A stretch of DNA of 64,000 nucleotides, taken from NCBI RefSeq assembly GCF_019320115.1, contig NC_089588.1:113708733-113772732 (forward strand), given 5' to 3'. The notes beneath the pieces were generated by a model. That model ran no database searches and was not told the DNA's origin. It saw only the letters and a program-made list of their open reading frames with translations. Shown here piece after piece: positions 24,364-36,593 of this stretch; the first letter of the stretch is position 1; every line of letters starts with the position of its first letter. Made by a program: the position numbers and the translations under genes. This stretch comes from Miscanthus floridulus. Lineage: Eukaryota > Streptophyta > Magnoliopsida > Poales > Poaceae.

Positions 24364-24884
24364 TTAACTAAGTCTGGCTACAACGTAAGCAATCCCAACT
24401 ATCACTAAACAAACTAAAACTACAATGCACTTTAGTAACATAATTATTTCATGACCGTACGCAACTAAAATAGACAAATCATTCGTCTGTTGAATATCAA
24501 TAAGCTTCTCCTGCTGGCTCACTGCCTCATCATCAGCAGCCGCTACCTCAAGCGCACCCGAATTCTGCACATATGTAGCATAATCTTCCTCCTAGTACCA
24601 ACCATCGCATCCATTGCCCTCCCACTGAAATTAAAGCCAAAAAATATTTAGTCAAAAATATTCAAGAAAAGTAGGTCAATTAGCCATAATAATCAAATGC
24701 GTAAGAAATTCACATCACGATCCGGGCACTTATAGAAAACATGACCCTTGTTGGGTCCCTATCTCTTGACTCGGTACTCCATCACAATCTTCTGCTTACA
24801 CTTGCCGCAGATAATGAGAGGGAGTTCTGGCCTCAGTCGTTTCACAACCGAATGAGAGGCCAAGGATCCGATATCAGTTGTCAT
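24364..24884 (-). pseudogene. GRF-type zinc-finger protein with C-terminal membrane helix
   Basis: Two minus-strand exons. Exon 1 (24884-24714) starts MTTDIGSLASHSVVKR and has CGKCKQKIV, then GPNKGHVFYKCPDRD: the spacing of a GRF zinc finger (two Cys, GPNxGxxFYxC). One in-frame TAG stands just before GPNKGH. A donor (GAT/GTGAAT) and an acceptor (TTTCAG/TGGGAG) lead to exon 2 (24624-24364) with WEGNGCDGWY, a second TAG, a short helical stretch and a strongly hydrophobic end (CIVVLVCLVIVGIAYVVARL), a probable transmembrane helix. It lies upstream of TNP2 on the same strand, ending about 90 bp before the TNP2 ATG. Such small GRF/membrane proteins are common in grass genomes. Whether it is CACTA cargo or an upstream part of the TNP2 transcript is unclear. 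Confidence 0.65.
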
Positions 24885-25084
24885 CTACTTTCTATACTTA
24901 TCTTTGCAAACTAGTGTAAATTTCACATTTTCTAAAATAATATATTTAAACAAAACTAAAATTATTTATTTATCTAACTAAACCATGAAATATGTACTAT
25001 GTATAATAGTAAAATACCAAACTATCAAGTGATTTTACTATTGTAAATCATCATGTGATTTTGAGCTAAAAATGACATAGAAAT

Positions 25085-25885
25085 CACATAGCTCAAAAAC
25101 ATGTTTCAATAAATAACCATCCGTACTAGTTGACCTTGCTTACGTGATCATCTCGGCGAGCATTTCTCCACCGGACGGCACCGTACTTGGCCAAGGAAGA
25201 GCTCCGATTCTACGAGGAAGGGAACACTGTCTTCCACGACCGTTGCTGCTCTCCCTCATAGAATCAAAGCTCCTCCTTGACGTCCGTTACCGCTCGGCAG
25301 AGAACATGCTCTCCGAGATGAACACGGTCCACAAGTTCAACTAGTACGGATTTTGTATAATTTTCTAACTATTTTCTAAGTTTTTCATTTCATGGAAAAT
25401 TTAATTCTAAAAAATAAAAGGCATGATTTCTAAGTATTTCATTTCATGGAAAAATAAATTCTAAGTGACCTGCTCGATATCGGCAAGCTCGCGGGCGTTT
25501 AGGTTGCCGAGGATAGTAACATTTGTAGATGGCATTTGTAGGTCTAAAGTTATCAAATATCCATCAAATTATAGCTCAAAAACATGTTTCAATAAATAAC
25601 CATATATACTAGTTGACCTTGCTTACGTGATCATCTCGGCGAGCATTTCTCCACCGAACGGCACCGTACATGGCCAAGGAAGAGCTCCGATTCTATGAGG
25701 AAGAGAACACGGTCTTCCACGACCGTTGCCGCTCTCCCTCGTAAAATCAAAGCTCCTCCTTGATGTCCATTACCGCTCGGTAGAGAACATGCTCGCCGAG
25801 CTGAACACGGTCCGCAAGTTCAACTAGTACGGATTTTCTACAATTTTCTAACTATTTTCTAAGTTTTTCATTTCATGGAAAAATT
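25085..25885. repeat. 480-bp direct duplication in the CACTA-2 5' region
   Basis: The segment starting TTGACCTTGCTTACGTGATC at about 25131 recurs at about 25611, and similarity runs for over 300 bp (through TTCATTTCATGGAAAA). Each copy contains GGCCAAGGAAGAGCTCCGATT...GTTCAACTAGTACGG, which reads like a short gene fragment but is not open in a consistent frame in both copies. Confidence 0.75.
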
Positions 25886-26259
25886 AATTCTAAGATCACG
25901 TAAGCCACCGAGGACGAGGATGGCGTGTGCTCCAGCGAGGACGAGCGAGGCGTGATTTTGATGAACTAATTTAACTTTTGTTTATCCAAACATATATGCA
26001 AATCATCATGTGATTTTGAGCTAAAAATGACATATAAAATCATAATAAAGTCCAACATATAAAGTTACACATGCATCTACATCACAAAATGAGATAAGCT
26101 ACTGATAAAACATAAGAGGATTAAGTTTGTTACCTCCAAAATCGAAGAGCAACACCAATGGAGGGGGAGAGAGGAAGAAGAATAGCAAGCTGAAGAACAG
26201 AGGCAGTGAGTTTGAATGGAATGGCTCAGGCTCAGGGAGGAAGAAATGAGCTAGTCTAT

Positions 26260-26469
26260 AGGCTGGGATAATTAGTCCCGGTTAGGGGGCCAAACCGGGA
26301 CTAAAGATTAATCTTTATTCCCGGGGCATCACCCAAACCGGGACTAAAAGCTTTAGTCCCGGCTGGTATTACCAACCAGGACTAAAGGATCCTTTAGTCC
26401 CGGGGACAAAAAAATACCGAGGCTAATGCCAAATTAGGACATCATTCTAAAGTCTGTTCTCTAGTAGTG
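26260..26469. repeat. CACTA-2 right subterminal repeats and TIR
   Basis: Copies of TTAGTCCCGGTT/AACCGGGACTAAA at about 26272-26305, 26325-26350 and 26350-26405, then the terminal CTCTAGTAGTG ending at 26469. The TNP2 side of the element is at this end, so it also serves as the 5' control region. Confidence 0.85.
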
Positions 26470-26746
26470 TACCTTCAGCATATATAGGATCATGAGTGGA
26501 TTTGTGGGTACCCACGGAAGGAACCAAAATATATTATGTGCTTATAACTTTGTAAAAACCAGATGCTTCACCTTACATATATAGGAACATTCTAATAAGA
26601 CCTTGTCTTGGAGTTGCGATTTTCATGTGATATTCATGTAAATGGCTTGGAAAAATTCTGGAAATATACAGGATCATAGAAAATGGCTAAACTTGAAGGA
26701 CAGGCATGTTTCATTTTCAAAAAGTGACGTTTCTATATTACAAACC
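26470..26746. other. Flanking fragment between CACTA-2 and the LTR element
   Basis: No gene. Part of it (26560-26640, ACATATATAGGAACATTCTAATAAGA) resembles 12965-13040, so it may be the continuation of the older element interrupted by CACTA-2. Confidence 0.35.
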
Positions 26747-28612
26747 TGTTTACACCAAAATTTGGAAGAGAAGACTCGGGGATTTGAAGCCTCCAAAAGG
26801 TGCATCGTCAAGAAGGCAACCAGGCAAGGATTGGTATCGGCTGGTTCTGAGGACGGGTCGGAATCGGCTATTTTTTGAGGATGACCTCAGCAAGTTGTGC
26901 AGCATCAGAGGAAGGCATGTCGGACTATACAAAAAGGGAAAGATTAGGGTCCAAGTTGTCATTAAAGTTAAGAAGTTTTCTTTTATTCCAAGAATTGTAA
27001 CAAGTCGTATTCGAGTGGACTCATATTTAAGCTCCGGGTATAAATATTAAGCACCGGTTATTGTACATACACACATCAATCAATACAATACAACTTTTCG
27101 GCATCACACGAAAACCCTAGGAGTTGGAGTACTGTAGATCCCGACGAGTTCTTCAGCGAATATGGCTGCATCGGCCGATCGACCACCGGTTTGCTTGTGA
27201 GTACCGTCACGGTTTATATTGCTTGTAAGGCTTGCATCAGCCGATTGATCTCTTGCAACGTAATATAAGCTAGTTATCAATTGTATCTTAAAGTCGCAAG
27301 GCTGCATCAGCTGATTGACCTCTTGTGAATTTTTTATATCAATCACAGTTATCGATCTTGTGTTAAATAATCCGTCGTTTAATGCACTATCACCTGTTAT
27401 CGACTCTGCTAAGATTAGTAGGATCTTTCTTGCTGTTTTAGCTGTTTCATTAGCTATCGATCTTGTTATCCAAGATCACCAGTTATGTGGTTAATCGAAG
27501 TTAGTGAGATTTCATCTTGTTGATTTAGGTTAATCTCCATATTTATCGATTTTATTGTATTCAATGCTCTATTATTAGCAATAAAATCATTTACCTGGTT
27601 AAGATTGAGATAGATCGGCACCATATTACTTTGGTTAATCATCCCCTGATTACTTTTTAACTAAACTCTAGAAGATGAATGATTAATCCTGCTAGATCGG
27701 CTGTTTTACCTCAATCTTAACTACACATGGGTTGCATTCGAAAACATGAGTCGTTTATGGGAGAATCCGATGGCTGACGAGCTTTCATCTATAGTTACCA
27801 CCATAGCTACATCAATCCGCTCGAACCTCATTGGTGGAGCCTTAGATCGGATCTTGCTAACTAGAAAGTTCAATCATGAACGAATCGTGTAGTTGTCTGT
27901 TTCTCATGCCTGAAATCGGTTGTTTTAGCCAATTGCATGTGCTTCCACATACATGGCTCGTACCAAGAGACTGTCGGACCTGAGTAGACTCTTAGGCTTT
28001 TGATCTCAAAGTTTATTATGACCATCATAGCTGCATCGATCCGCTCAAACCTCACTATTGATCGTAACAGATTAGATTTTATTTGTTTGAAGGTTTATTT
28101 ATGTCTGATGGCTGACTGACACAAGTTGTGATTTTATTCGTACTGAAATCGGCTATCTGGTTTGAAAATAAGAACTGGTACAAAAGGGCCTTCTAGCTTT
28201 TTCCACATTTGGGGTGTATTGTACTTGTTCCCGTCTTGATCAAGCATCCACTATGAATCTCTTATGACCCAAAGGCACTATTTGCTATAATTTTATTTAT
28301 GATTAACCAATTTCTTCTATTACAAAGAGTTTTCTTTTAAATAAACATCGGATATCAACTGTCTAGTCGATGGCCTCACCCGCTGGCTTTTGGAGCCGCA
28401 TATTCGAAACTGTCTAGAGCAAAACCGGCATGTTCAGCCTTGTGTTACTGATAAGCTTTCTTTCCCTTGTTAATTGCAGGTCAAATTAACTCACACATCT
28501 TTCGGGTTTTTGATCAAATCCAACTAGCCCGACGTTGAAGCTAAGTGGATCTCTAGTGCAGATCATCTGGCTTACTGCGTGTTGATCATGTAGTCATATT
28601 TTTGTGTTGACA
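26747..28612 (+). repeat. 5' LTR of the compound gypsy element
   Basis: Starts TGTTTACACCAAAATTT and ends TGTTGACA. Contains a TATA box (TATAAATA, 27039-27046) about 300 bp in, so U3 is short and R-U5 long. Contains at least eight GCCGAT/ATCGGC hexamers. The matching copy is at 51034-52931. Confidence 0.92.
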
Positions 28613-28639
28613 CGCTTTCTGGCTCACCCAATGGGACCT

Positions 28640-31206
28640 ACGTGATGAAGATAAAGATATCATCAATAAGGCTATGGTGGAGTTTCAGAATAAGTGTCTG
28701 ATGTCAAACATGTAATCTCGTGATAACAAGATTATTCTGAAATATCCATTGCCAAGGGTTTTGATGCATGGGCAGTCAGATACAGATGAAGCTGGTGATA
28801 GATGTTTCTTTGTGGAAGCTGTCAACAAATCTATTCATGGTGCAATGCTGAATCTCAATATAGTCTTTTTGAACACATTCCACAATACCATGAAGTATTC
28901 CATGGATATCCATTTGAGTAGGTTGGACCCATTTATTTCAACATTCCACATCCATCGACTCAGGGGACCAATCATGCCGGTACTAGCCTGCAGGGAGCAG
29001 CACAAGCTAGGGATGATGATGCCCAGATAGTTCAGGATTCATCTAAACAAATGCAGGGCGCCACTGTTAACCAAATGCAGTACAATTCTGGGTCATCAGC
29101 GCAGTAGGTGCAATAGCCGACTGGGCAAGTTCAAAATCAGATGGTCAATTTTGGCACGTCAGGCCAAGTACCTCCGTCGGCTCAAGAAATAGCACCATCA
29201 GTTCCAAGAATCCATAGAGATGTTGATCCTAATATTTTCAATCAGAGGCTGATGGAAGCAAATCAGCAAGGGGCCCGACAAGCAGACATTCCATCAGGAT
29301 ATCATTATGGCTCAGATTATAATACCTAGAACATGATTCTAAATCTAGGATATCAGGGCACCCAGAACTTCTATCCACAGGCCGGTCAGCAACCATAGAG
29401 AAATTCGAATGCTAAAGTCGACGAGTTGTTGCTCATAGTGACCGAGATGATGCAAAGTCAGTTCGGTCTAAAACCGAAGGGGCAAGCCTTTTCATACAAG
29501 CATCCATACCCAGAGTGGTATGATCAGGTCCTCCTTCCTACAAATTACAAGCTTCCAAAATTCACCAAGTTTACTGGTTAGGATAGCACAAGTACGATAG
29601 AGCATGTCAGCCGGTATCTTACTCAGTTGGGAGAAGCCTCTCTTGAAGAAGCACATCAAGTTCGGTTCTTTGCTTTGTCCCTGTCAGGGCCAGCCTTCAC
29701 CTAGTTTTTGTCATTGGCAGTCAACTCTATTGCTAATTGGAATGACCTTGAGAAGAAGTTCCATACATATTTCTATACCAGGACAAGAGAGAGGAAGATC
29801 ACGGATTTGACGACTATAAAGGAAAGGGCTAATGAATCGGGTGTTGAGTTCCTTCAAAGGTTCAGAGAAACAAGAAACTTATGCTTTTCATTAAATCTGA
29901 TGGATGATCAACTTGCTGCATTAGTTGTTCAATGAATGTTGCTAGTTTAGAGGGAAAAGCTGCTTGGGCAAGAGTTTGATAGTTTGGGTCAATTGGCTCT
30001 GGGTGATAGCACTCAATAGCTAGTTTCAGAGCATGCACATGGATACCCGATTTTAGAAGAATGTTGTGATTGTTGATACATATGGTCCATATTTAGTCGA
30101 TGAAGAGGATGAGGATGGTGAAGAAGAAGTTGCTGCAGTAGAGTGGAATTGGGGTAAAAAGATAGTGATGGTCCCAAACCCTTAGGGAAGGGAAAATGAA
30201 GAGAGTTACGATTTTGATATTACGAAGGCAGATAAACTCTTTGATTTCTTGCTTGAGAAGCGATAGATTAAATTACCTGCTAATCATGTCATGCTACCTC
30301 CTAAGCAGCTGAAGAATAAGAAGTTCTACAAATACCATAATGTCACTTCTCATACTACTAATGATTGCAGAATCTTTTGATAACATATCCAGCGAGCCAT
30401 CCAGCAGGGAAAACTTAAGTTTAATACACCTCAGAAGATGAAGGTGGATGATAATCCTTCCTAGAAGGATCAGAACATGGTTGATGCTAAATTGTTCAAA
30501 GGAAAAACTAAAGTGTTGACATCAGCTAGGGCCAGAGAAGCCGGGACAGTTGATCTAGAGATGCAGATATCAGCTGAGGAGTACAGGGAGATCAAGAAGC
30601 GTTGTGTCCAGTAGAAGAGCCGATATGAGCAGGGGGAAGCATCAAGAACTAGTGCCATGAGGCCACGTGTTACATCTCGTATCTTGCTAAATAAATGGCA
30701 ACAACAAAAGGAAAAGGATTATCAGCACTGGCTGGAAGAAAGGGAACATCAACGTCAATAAGAAGAAGAGAGGCATGAAAGAGAATAGGCTAAATAGCAT
30801 TGGAATTGTCCTTTCTTCAGGTTTTGCTAGAATGAAGGTTTAAAATTGCCTGCTAGAGATGATTGCCTCGAATGCAGTGAGCAGCATTGGAAGTTTAGGC
30901 AATCTCAAGTGAGACACCGATCTATCCGTAATCGAATTGAATATCAGTATGGTGACATGGATTGGCGCATAAAAAATGAAAGTGTTCATAATTGGCTAGG
31001 TAAATGAGTTGTTGATCAAAATTGGGCCGATTACGAAGGAGATAATGAAGAAGAATATGTTTGGCAAGAAGGTCAGTGGTGTCCAGGTGGTTTGACCAGA
31101 ACTCAGAAAAGAAAAGTACAACGCTTGAGGAACAGAGAATTGGAACAAGCTCAGAGACCTAGCAGACCTTAGGTATGACGCGCCAAACAAACAACTAATA
31201 AGGGTA
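28640..31206 (+). pseudogene. gag: gag of the compound gypsy element, broken
   Basis: Starts just after the primer-binding region. The N-terminal part (NKAMVEFQNKCL, then YPLPRVLMHG) corresponds to the gag start of the nested element. The capsid-like retrotransposon gag domain is at about 29460-29940 (NYKLPKFTKFTG, then WNDLEKKFHTYFYTRTRERK and FLQRFRETRNLCF). A zinc-knuckle-like segment (FYKYHNVTSHTTNDCR in frame) is near 30330-30380, and another Cys/His segment is near 30810-30900. Many stops (TAG, TGA) break the frame, so it is not functional. Confidence 0.75.
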
Positions 31207-34200
31207 AGCCATCGGCTGATATTCAAATGGCTTTCCTTCTACCATCAGAATTCAAGGCTCCAGCAAATCAAGAAGTATATTCTGATTTCGATGAATCTAA
31301 ATATGAAGAGAGGGTAGCTAAGTTGACATTGACGCAACAAGCTATATTCGATAAACCAGATAAGCATAGGCACTTAAAGGCTCTTTACATGAAAGGTTTT
31401 GTTGATGGGAAGCCGATGAGCAAAATATTAGTTGATCATGGTGCCTCTGTCAATCTGATGTCTTATACTACTTTTCGCAAGCTTGGTAAGAGGACAGAAG
31501 ACTTAATCAAAACGGACATGATGCATAAAGATTTTGGAGGAAATGCATCTAAGACCAGGGGGCAATAAACGTTGAATTGATAATTGGAAGTAAAACTCTG
31601 CTCACTACTTTCTTTGTCATTAATGGAAAGGGTTTGTATAGTTTGCTTCTCAATCGTAATTGAATTCATGCTAATTGTTGTGTGCCATCAACTATGCATC
31701 AATTTTCATTCAGTGGCATGGAGACTATGTTGAGTTGGTTTATGCTGATGAATCTGTGAGTATAGCAACAACGGATCCAATGTTTTGGGAACTGGAAGAT
31801 TTCGAGTGTTTTCCTAGCAAATTTTGGGAAGGAGGCTTCATTAGAATCAACAATGAAGGCCAACAGCCAATCCGAGTAGTCGGCTCTAAAAGTTTCTTTT
31901 AAATGGGTAATCCTATAGATGGTACTGATGGCAAGCTAGGACATGGCTTTACGTCGGCCGATGAGTTAGAAGAAGTTGACATTGGTCTTGGAGATGGGCC
32001 TAGGCCGACATATGTAAGTGCTAAGTTGGATCCTGAGTATAAATGAGAGCTGATAGAATTATTAAAAGAATTTAAAGATTGTTTTGCTTGGGAGTATTAT
32101 GAAATGCCTGGTTTAGATTGATCAATTGTTGAGCATCGATTACCAAGTCTGTGTATCGGCCATTTAAACAGGATCCAAGGAGATTCAATCCAAGTGTTCT
32201 TGATGATATTAAGAAGAAGACTGAAAGATTGCTAGAAGCAAAGTTTATTAAACCATGCCGGTACGCAGATTGGATATCGAATGTAGTGCATGTATACAAG
32301 AAAAATGGGAAGCTAAGGGTATGCATCGACTTTAGGGATCTGAACAAGGCTACACCAATGGATGGTTATCCAATGCTGATAGCCGATATGTTGGTAGATG
32401 TAGCAGCTGGGCAGAAGGTTATCAGCTTTATGGATGGCAATGTAGGTTATAATCACATCTTTATGGCTCTAGAAGATATAGCTAAAACAGCTTTTAGGTG
32501 TCCAGGTGCAATCGGCTTATTCGAATGGGTTATGATGACTTTTGGTTTGAAAAATGCTGGTACAACTTATCAAAGAGTAATGAATTACTTTTTTCATAAG
32601 TTGATCAACAGGATCATTGAGATTTATATTGATGACGTGGTGATAAAATCCAAAGGGTATAAAGAGCATCTGGCTGATCTGCGAGAGACTTTAGAGTACG
32701 CAAGAAGACATGGTTTAAGGATGAATCCTATTAAATGTGCTTTTGGAGTGTCAGTAGGACAATTTTTGGGTTTTATGGTCCATGAAAGAGGAATTGAGGT
32801 TGGTCAGAAAAGCATAAAGGTAATAGATGAAGCAGTTCCTCCAACTAATAAAACCAAATTGTAATCTTTCCTTGGTAAGATCAACTTCATTAGAAGGTTT
32901 ATTTCAAATCTATCAGAAAGGATTCTGCCATTTTCTCCTCTTTTGAAATTAAAGAGTAATCAAGAGTTCAAATGGGGTGATGTACAACAAAAGGCATTTG
33001 AGAAAATAAAGGAATATATGAAATCACCGCCTATGCTGGTTCCTCCTCAACAAGGTAAGCCTTTCAGGTTGTACGTGTCGGCCGATATCCATACAATTGG
33101 ATTGGCCCTTATGCAAGAATTTGAAGGAAAAGAAAGGGTCATTTTCTATTTGACCAGAAGGCTTTTGGATCCAGAGACAAGATACTCTCCTATCAAAAAG
33201 TTATGCTTGTGTTTATACTTCTCCTGCACCAAATTACGACATTATTTGCTATCAGCTGAGTGCACCGTTGTGTCTAAAGCCGATGTAATCAAGCACATGT
33301 TATCAATGCCAATATTGAATGGGAGAGTTGGGAAGTGAATTCTTGCATTATCAGAGTTCGACTTAAGGTTCGAATTGGCTAAAGTGGTCAAAGGATAGGT
33401 AATGGCTGATTTTATCACTCAACACCATCAACCAAGCATCAATTATTCGGAACCAATACCTTGGACAATGTTGTTTGATGGATCGTTGTGCAAGCAAGGT
33501 GGTGGCATTGGTATTGTTATTATTTCGCCCCGGGGGGCAAGTTTCAAGTTTGCTTTTCAGATCAAGCCAATGTCCACTAATAATCAAGCAGAGTATGAGG
33601 CTATTCTTAAGGGACTTCAACTTCTCTAAGAAGTAAAGGCTGAGTTAGTTGAAATTTTTGGGGATTCACAGTTGGTAATTAATAAGTGGATCGGCCTGTA
33701 TGAGTGCAAAGATGATGTTTTGATGGGATATTATGATGAATGTCAAAAGTTACTCAAAGATTTTCCTCTTACATCACTTCAGCACATTCCAAGAGCCTAG
33801 AATCAGGAAGCCAATCGGCTAGCTCAGAATGCGTCAGGCTATCAATTAGTCCAAGAAATTCTTAGCAGTGAAACTTTGGTTGATGATTAGAGAATGGAAA
33901 TAGCCGATTATCTCAGGAATCCATCACAGAAGGTTACTGGGAAGTTGAGGTATAAATCGACTAAGTATGTTCGACTGGACGATCAGTTATATTACAAAAT
34001 AGTCGATGGAGTCCTACTCAGATGACTGAATCAAGAAGTGAAAGTATTAATGGGAGAAGTACACGAAGGAATTTGTGGGGCTCATCAATCGGCTTATAAG
34101 ATGAAATGGATTATTCGAAGGTCTGGATATTTTTGGCTGACAATATTAGAAGACTGTTTTGAATATTATAAAGGATGTTAGGATTGTTAGTGATTTGGCA

Positions 34201-35145
34201 ATGTTCAGAGGTCGCCTGCGTCAGCTATGAACCCGATAATCAAGCCATGGTCGTTTCGAGGTTGGGGAATCAACTTGATCGGCCAAATTTTTCAACCTTC
34301 AAGCAAGGGATACAAATTCATATTGGTGGCAATAGATTATTTCACTAAATGGGTTGAGGCAATCCTTTGAGGACAGTAACTTCAAAAAAACATGGTTGAC
34401 TTTGTCAAGGAGCATATCATCTATCGCTTTGGAATTCCTCAGACAATTACTACTGATCAAGGAACGATGTTTACATCAGAAGAGTTCAGAGATTTCGCTA
34501 CCAGTGTGGGAATTAAGCTGTTAAATTCTTCTCCTTATTATGCTCAAGCAAATGGCCAGGTAGAAGCATCCAATCCGATCTTGATCAAGTTAATTAAGAA
34601 GAAAATTGAGGAGCAACCGAGGAAGTGGTACTTAACACTCCACAAAGCGTTGTGGGTGTATAGGATGGCTTGTCATGGATCGACTAAATCATTACCCTAT
34701 GAGTTGGTGTATGGACATAATGGTGTTCTTCCTTGGGAGATTTAGACTGGTTCAAGGCGTGTTACATTGCAAAATGATTTGACAGCCGATGCTTATAAGA
34801 ATCTTATGATGGATGATTTAGAGGACTTAATTGTCATCGGCTGCGCGCTCTTGAAAATATTGAGGCCAATAAATTGAGAGTTCCTAAGCATTACAATAAG
34901 TAGGTCAGAAGTAAGGGGGTTTTCTGAAGGGGACCTGGTTTGGAAAGTAAGACTATCGATTGGGTCTAAGGATAGTAAATTTAGCAAATGGTCACCTAAT
35001 TGGGATGGTCCTTATCGCATCAAACGTTGTGTCTTGGCAACGCTTACATCTTGGAGACGCTAGAGGGAGAAGAAGAGTTTGACAGAGCAATAAACAGAAA
35101 ATTTCTAAAAAGGTATTATCCTATCATTTGGATTAATGCTTGAGG
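31207..35145 (+). pseudogene. pol: pol of the compound gypsy element: protease, RT, RNase H, second RNase H, integrase
   Basis: Order: an aspartic protease region (31227-31568; the active-site triplet reads D-H-G in VDHGASVNLM, so the motif is altered), reverse transcriptase (32151-32864, with KVISFMDG and the YIDD box at 32625-32636), a first RNase H (about 32940-33340), a second archaeal-type RNase H (33402-33900, with TMLFDGSLC and NNQAEYEAI), an integrase zinc-binding region (about 34060-34200, HEGICGAHQ) and the integrase core (34320-34745, ITTDQGTMFTSEEF and YYAQANGQVEASN) with a C-terminal part to 35145. PR-RT-RH-aRH-INT order with two RNase H domains is the signature of the Tat lineage. 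More than ten in-frame stops and some indels are present. Confidence 0.87.
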
Positions 35146-35348
35146 GCCAATTACTCACTCGGTGACTCTAATAGCCGATATTGCGAGTATCGCCTTTAGT
35201 GCAAAAATAGCCCAAGGGGGCAATAGCCGATATGATATGTGTCACCTATAGAGCAAAAACAAATGAAAACAATCATGATTCACAGATGATAGGTTTCAAG
35301 ATTCATAGAAGGGTAATTCCATTCATTCAAGTTTGCCCTAAGTACAAA

Positions 35349-36191
35349 CTAATCAAAAACCCCGTTCACCACTTCCTGGGCCGAGATGATGTCCACTATG
35401 GTAGCTATTGCATCATCAAACTCCTCGATCAAATCTTCATGCATGTCGGGATCGTCAGTCACCGGGAAGCCTGGCTCCATGGATAAGAGATCGTGCCCAG
35501 TTTGCACTTGGGCTACAGCCAGAGCCACAGACACACCGCGGTGGACACCATGGAGAGCAATCTCCTAGTCCCGCTCTCGGATGTCCTAGAGGCAGTTGAT
35601 GAGTAGAGGGCCACAAGCGTTGACAGCCGCCGTAGCCGCGTTTGCCACCATCTGGAGGTTCTCCAGTTGGACCGTCAGGGCTGGCAAGCGAGAGAAACAA
35701 GAAGTTAATAATGAAATAGATTCAGGAACAAGAACAACTATAAAATAGTGGAACTTACCTGCCACCATGGCATCGACCTCGACCAACCTGGCCCGCGCGG
35801 CGCTGGTCTCCTCCTCGATGGCATGAAGTGCAACCTCAGTGACCCTAAGGCGGGTCTTGAGCCGACCATTCTCCTGAGTCGCCTTGGTATAGCGGCCCTC
35901 GGCCATCCTCCACTCCCGAATGTAGCGGCAAGCGTCGTCACCATTACAGGAGTTGGAGGAGTCGGCTGATGAGTCTAGAGCGAAAGATGCAGCAATCGCG
36001 TTGTTGGAAGGCCCTTCAGCCATAAGAGGCAGGGAGTGAAGGTTGTCATTTAGAACAAGCCTATAGACTGAGTAGAATGAGGATATGCTACTATGAATAA
36101 GAGGTGGTCGATCTTACCTCATGCGGCGAATGCGCCGACCCACCAGAATCTCCTCCGTCGCGCGCTTGCCACGGTCGTCCTCTTCGGCCAT
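35349..36191 (-). pseudogene. Antisense gene 1 of the compound gypsy element (coiled-coil protein)
   Basis: Read opposite to pol. TATA-like ATAAATA at 36308-36314; ATG at 36191 (MAEEDDRGKRATEEI); exon 1 ends GAG/GTAAG at 36118. A second exon (to about 35760) encodes a charged helical segment (RYTKATQENGRLKTRLRV) predicted as coiled coil and ends GGCAG/GTAAGTT. A third exon starts after TTGCCAG near 35690 and includes LENLQMVANAATAAVNA and VALAVAQVQTGHDLL. A TAG (after NCL) and at least one further stop break exon 3. No known enzymatic domain is visible. It is clearly related to the gene at 49195-50025. It lies between integrase and the former 3' LTR, where Grande/Tat-type elements are known to carry antisense ORFs. 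Confidence 0.68.
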
Positions 36192-36330
36192 GGGTGTTGG
36201 TTCGAATCTAGGAGGAAAGAAACTGCTACAGTGTCCTTGAAAGGCAAAGAGAATGCAAGAAAATGAAGGCAATTGCAAATATGATTGGGGCAGAGGCCCC
36301 CGGTTGGTATTTATGTCCGCGGGGGGCAGG

Positions 36331-36593
36331 AGTTAGATATCTTGGAATATGTGGAAGCAGTCCCAATTAAATGGAAAGGGAAGAGCCGCTTCGCCAAATA
36401 CCAAGGGAAACGCGGTGTTGATAACTGAGAAGGAATTTGAAAGGTTTTGTTATGAAAACCATTTTCAGATTCACTTAAGGCAGTCTAGGTCAGAATCAAG
36501 ATCGACTAGTTTAAAATCGGCTATTCTACTGAACCCAGAAATAGCATGCCATAGATTGACTGAGTGATCACCTTATGGGCTAGTGTATGGTCT
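36331..36593 (+). pseudogene. Second integrase fragment, continued at 48991-49180
   Basis: The plus-strand sequence contains EYVEAVPIKWK (integrase core first-Asp region), then a frame-shifted VDN segment and RFCYENHFQIH, and near the insertion point SPYGLVYG. After the nested element, 48991-49090 continues with ...LTADD-like sequence (AACAGCCGATGACCATAAA). The last parts align with 34660-34800 of the first integrase copy. It shows that a different element's 3' half starts near 36331. Confidence 0.6.

Larger units (their letters stand above)
13459..26469 (-). mobile_element. CACTA-2: complete 13.0-kb En/Spm-type transposon, TSD TAC
   Basis: The left end CACTACTACAGGATGGACTT starts at 13459. 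The right end, read inward on the minus strand, is CACTACTAGAGAACAGACTT and starts at 26469. Both are flanked by TAC (13456-13458 and 26470-26472), the 3-bp duplication expected for CACTA elements. Subterminal repeats of TTTAGTCCCGGTTGGT/ACCAACCGGGACTAAA lie inside both ends. It carries three minus-strand genes: a GRF zinc-finger gene, TNP2, and a second gene with TNPA-like and Ulp1-like parts. All show at least some damage, so it is probably mobile only with help from another copy. Confidence 0.93.
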
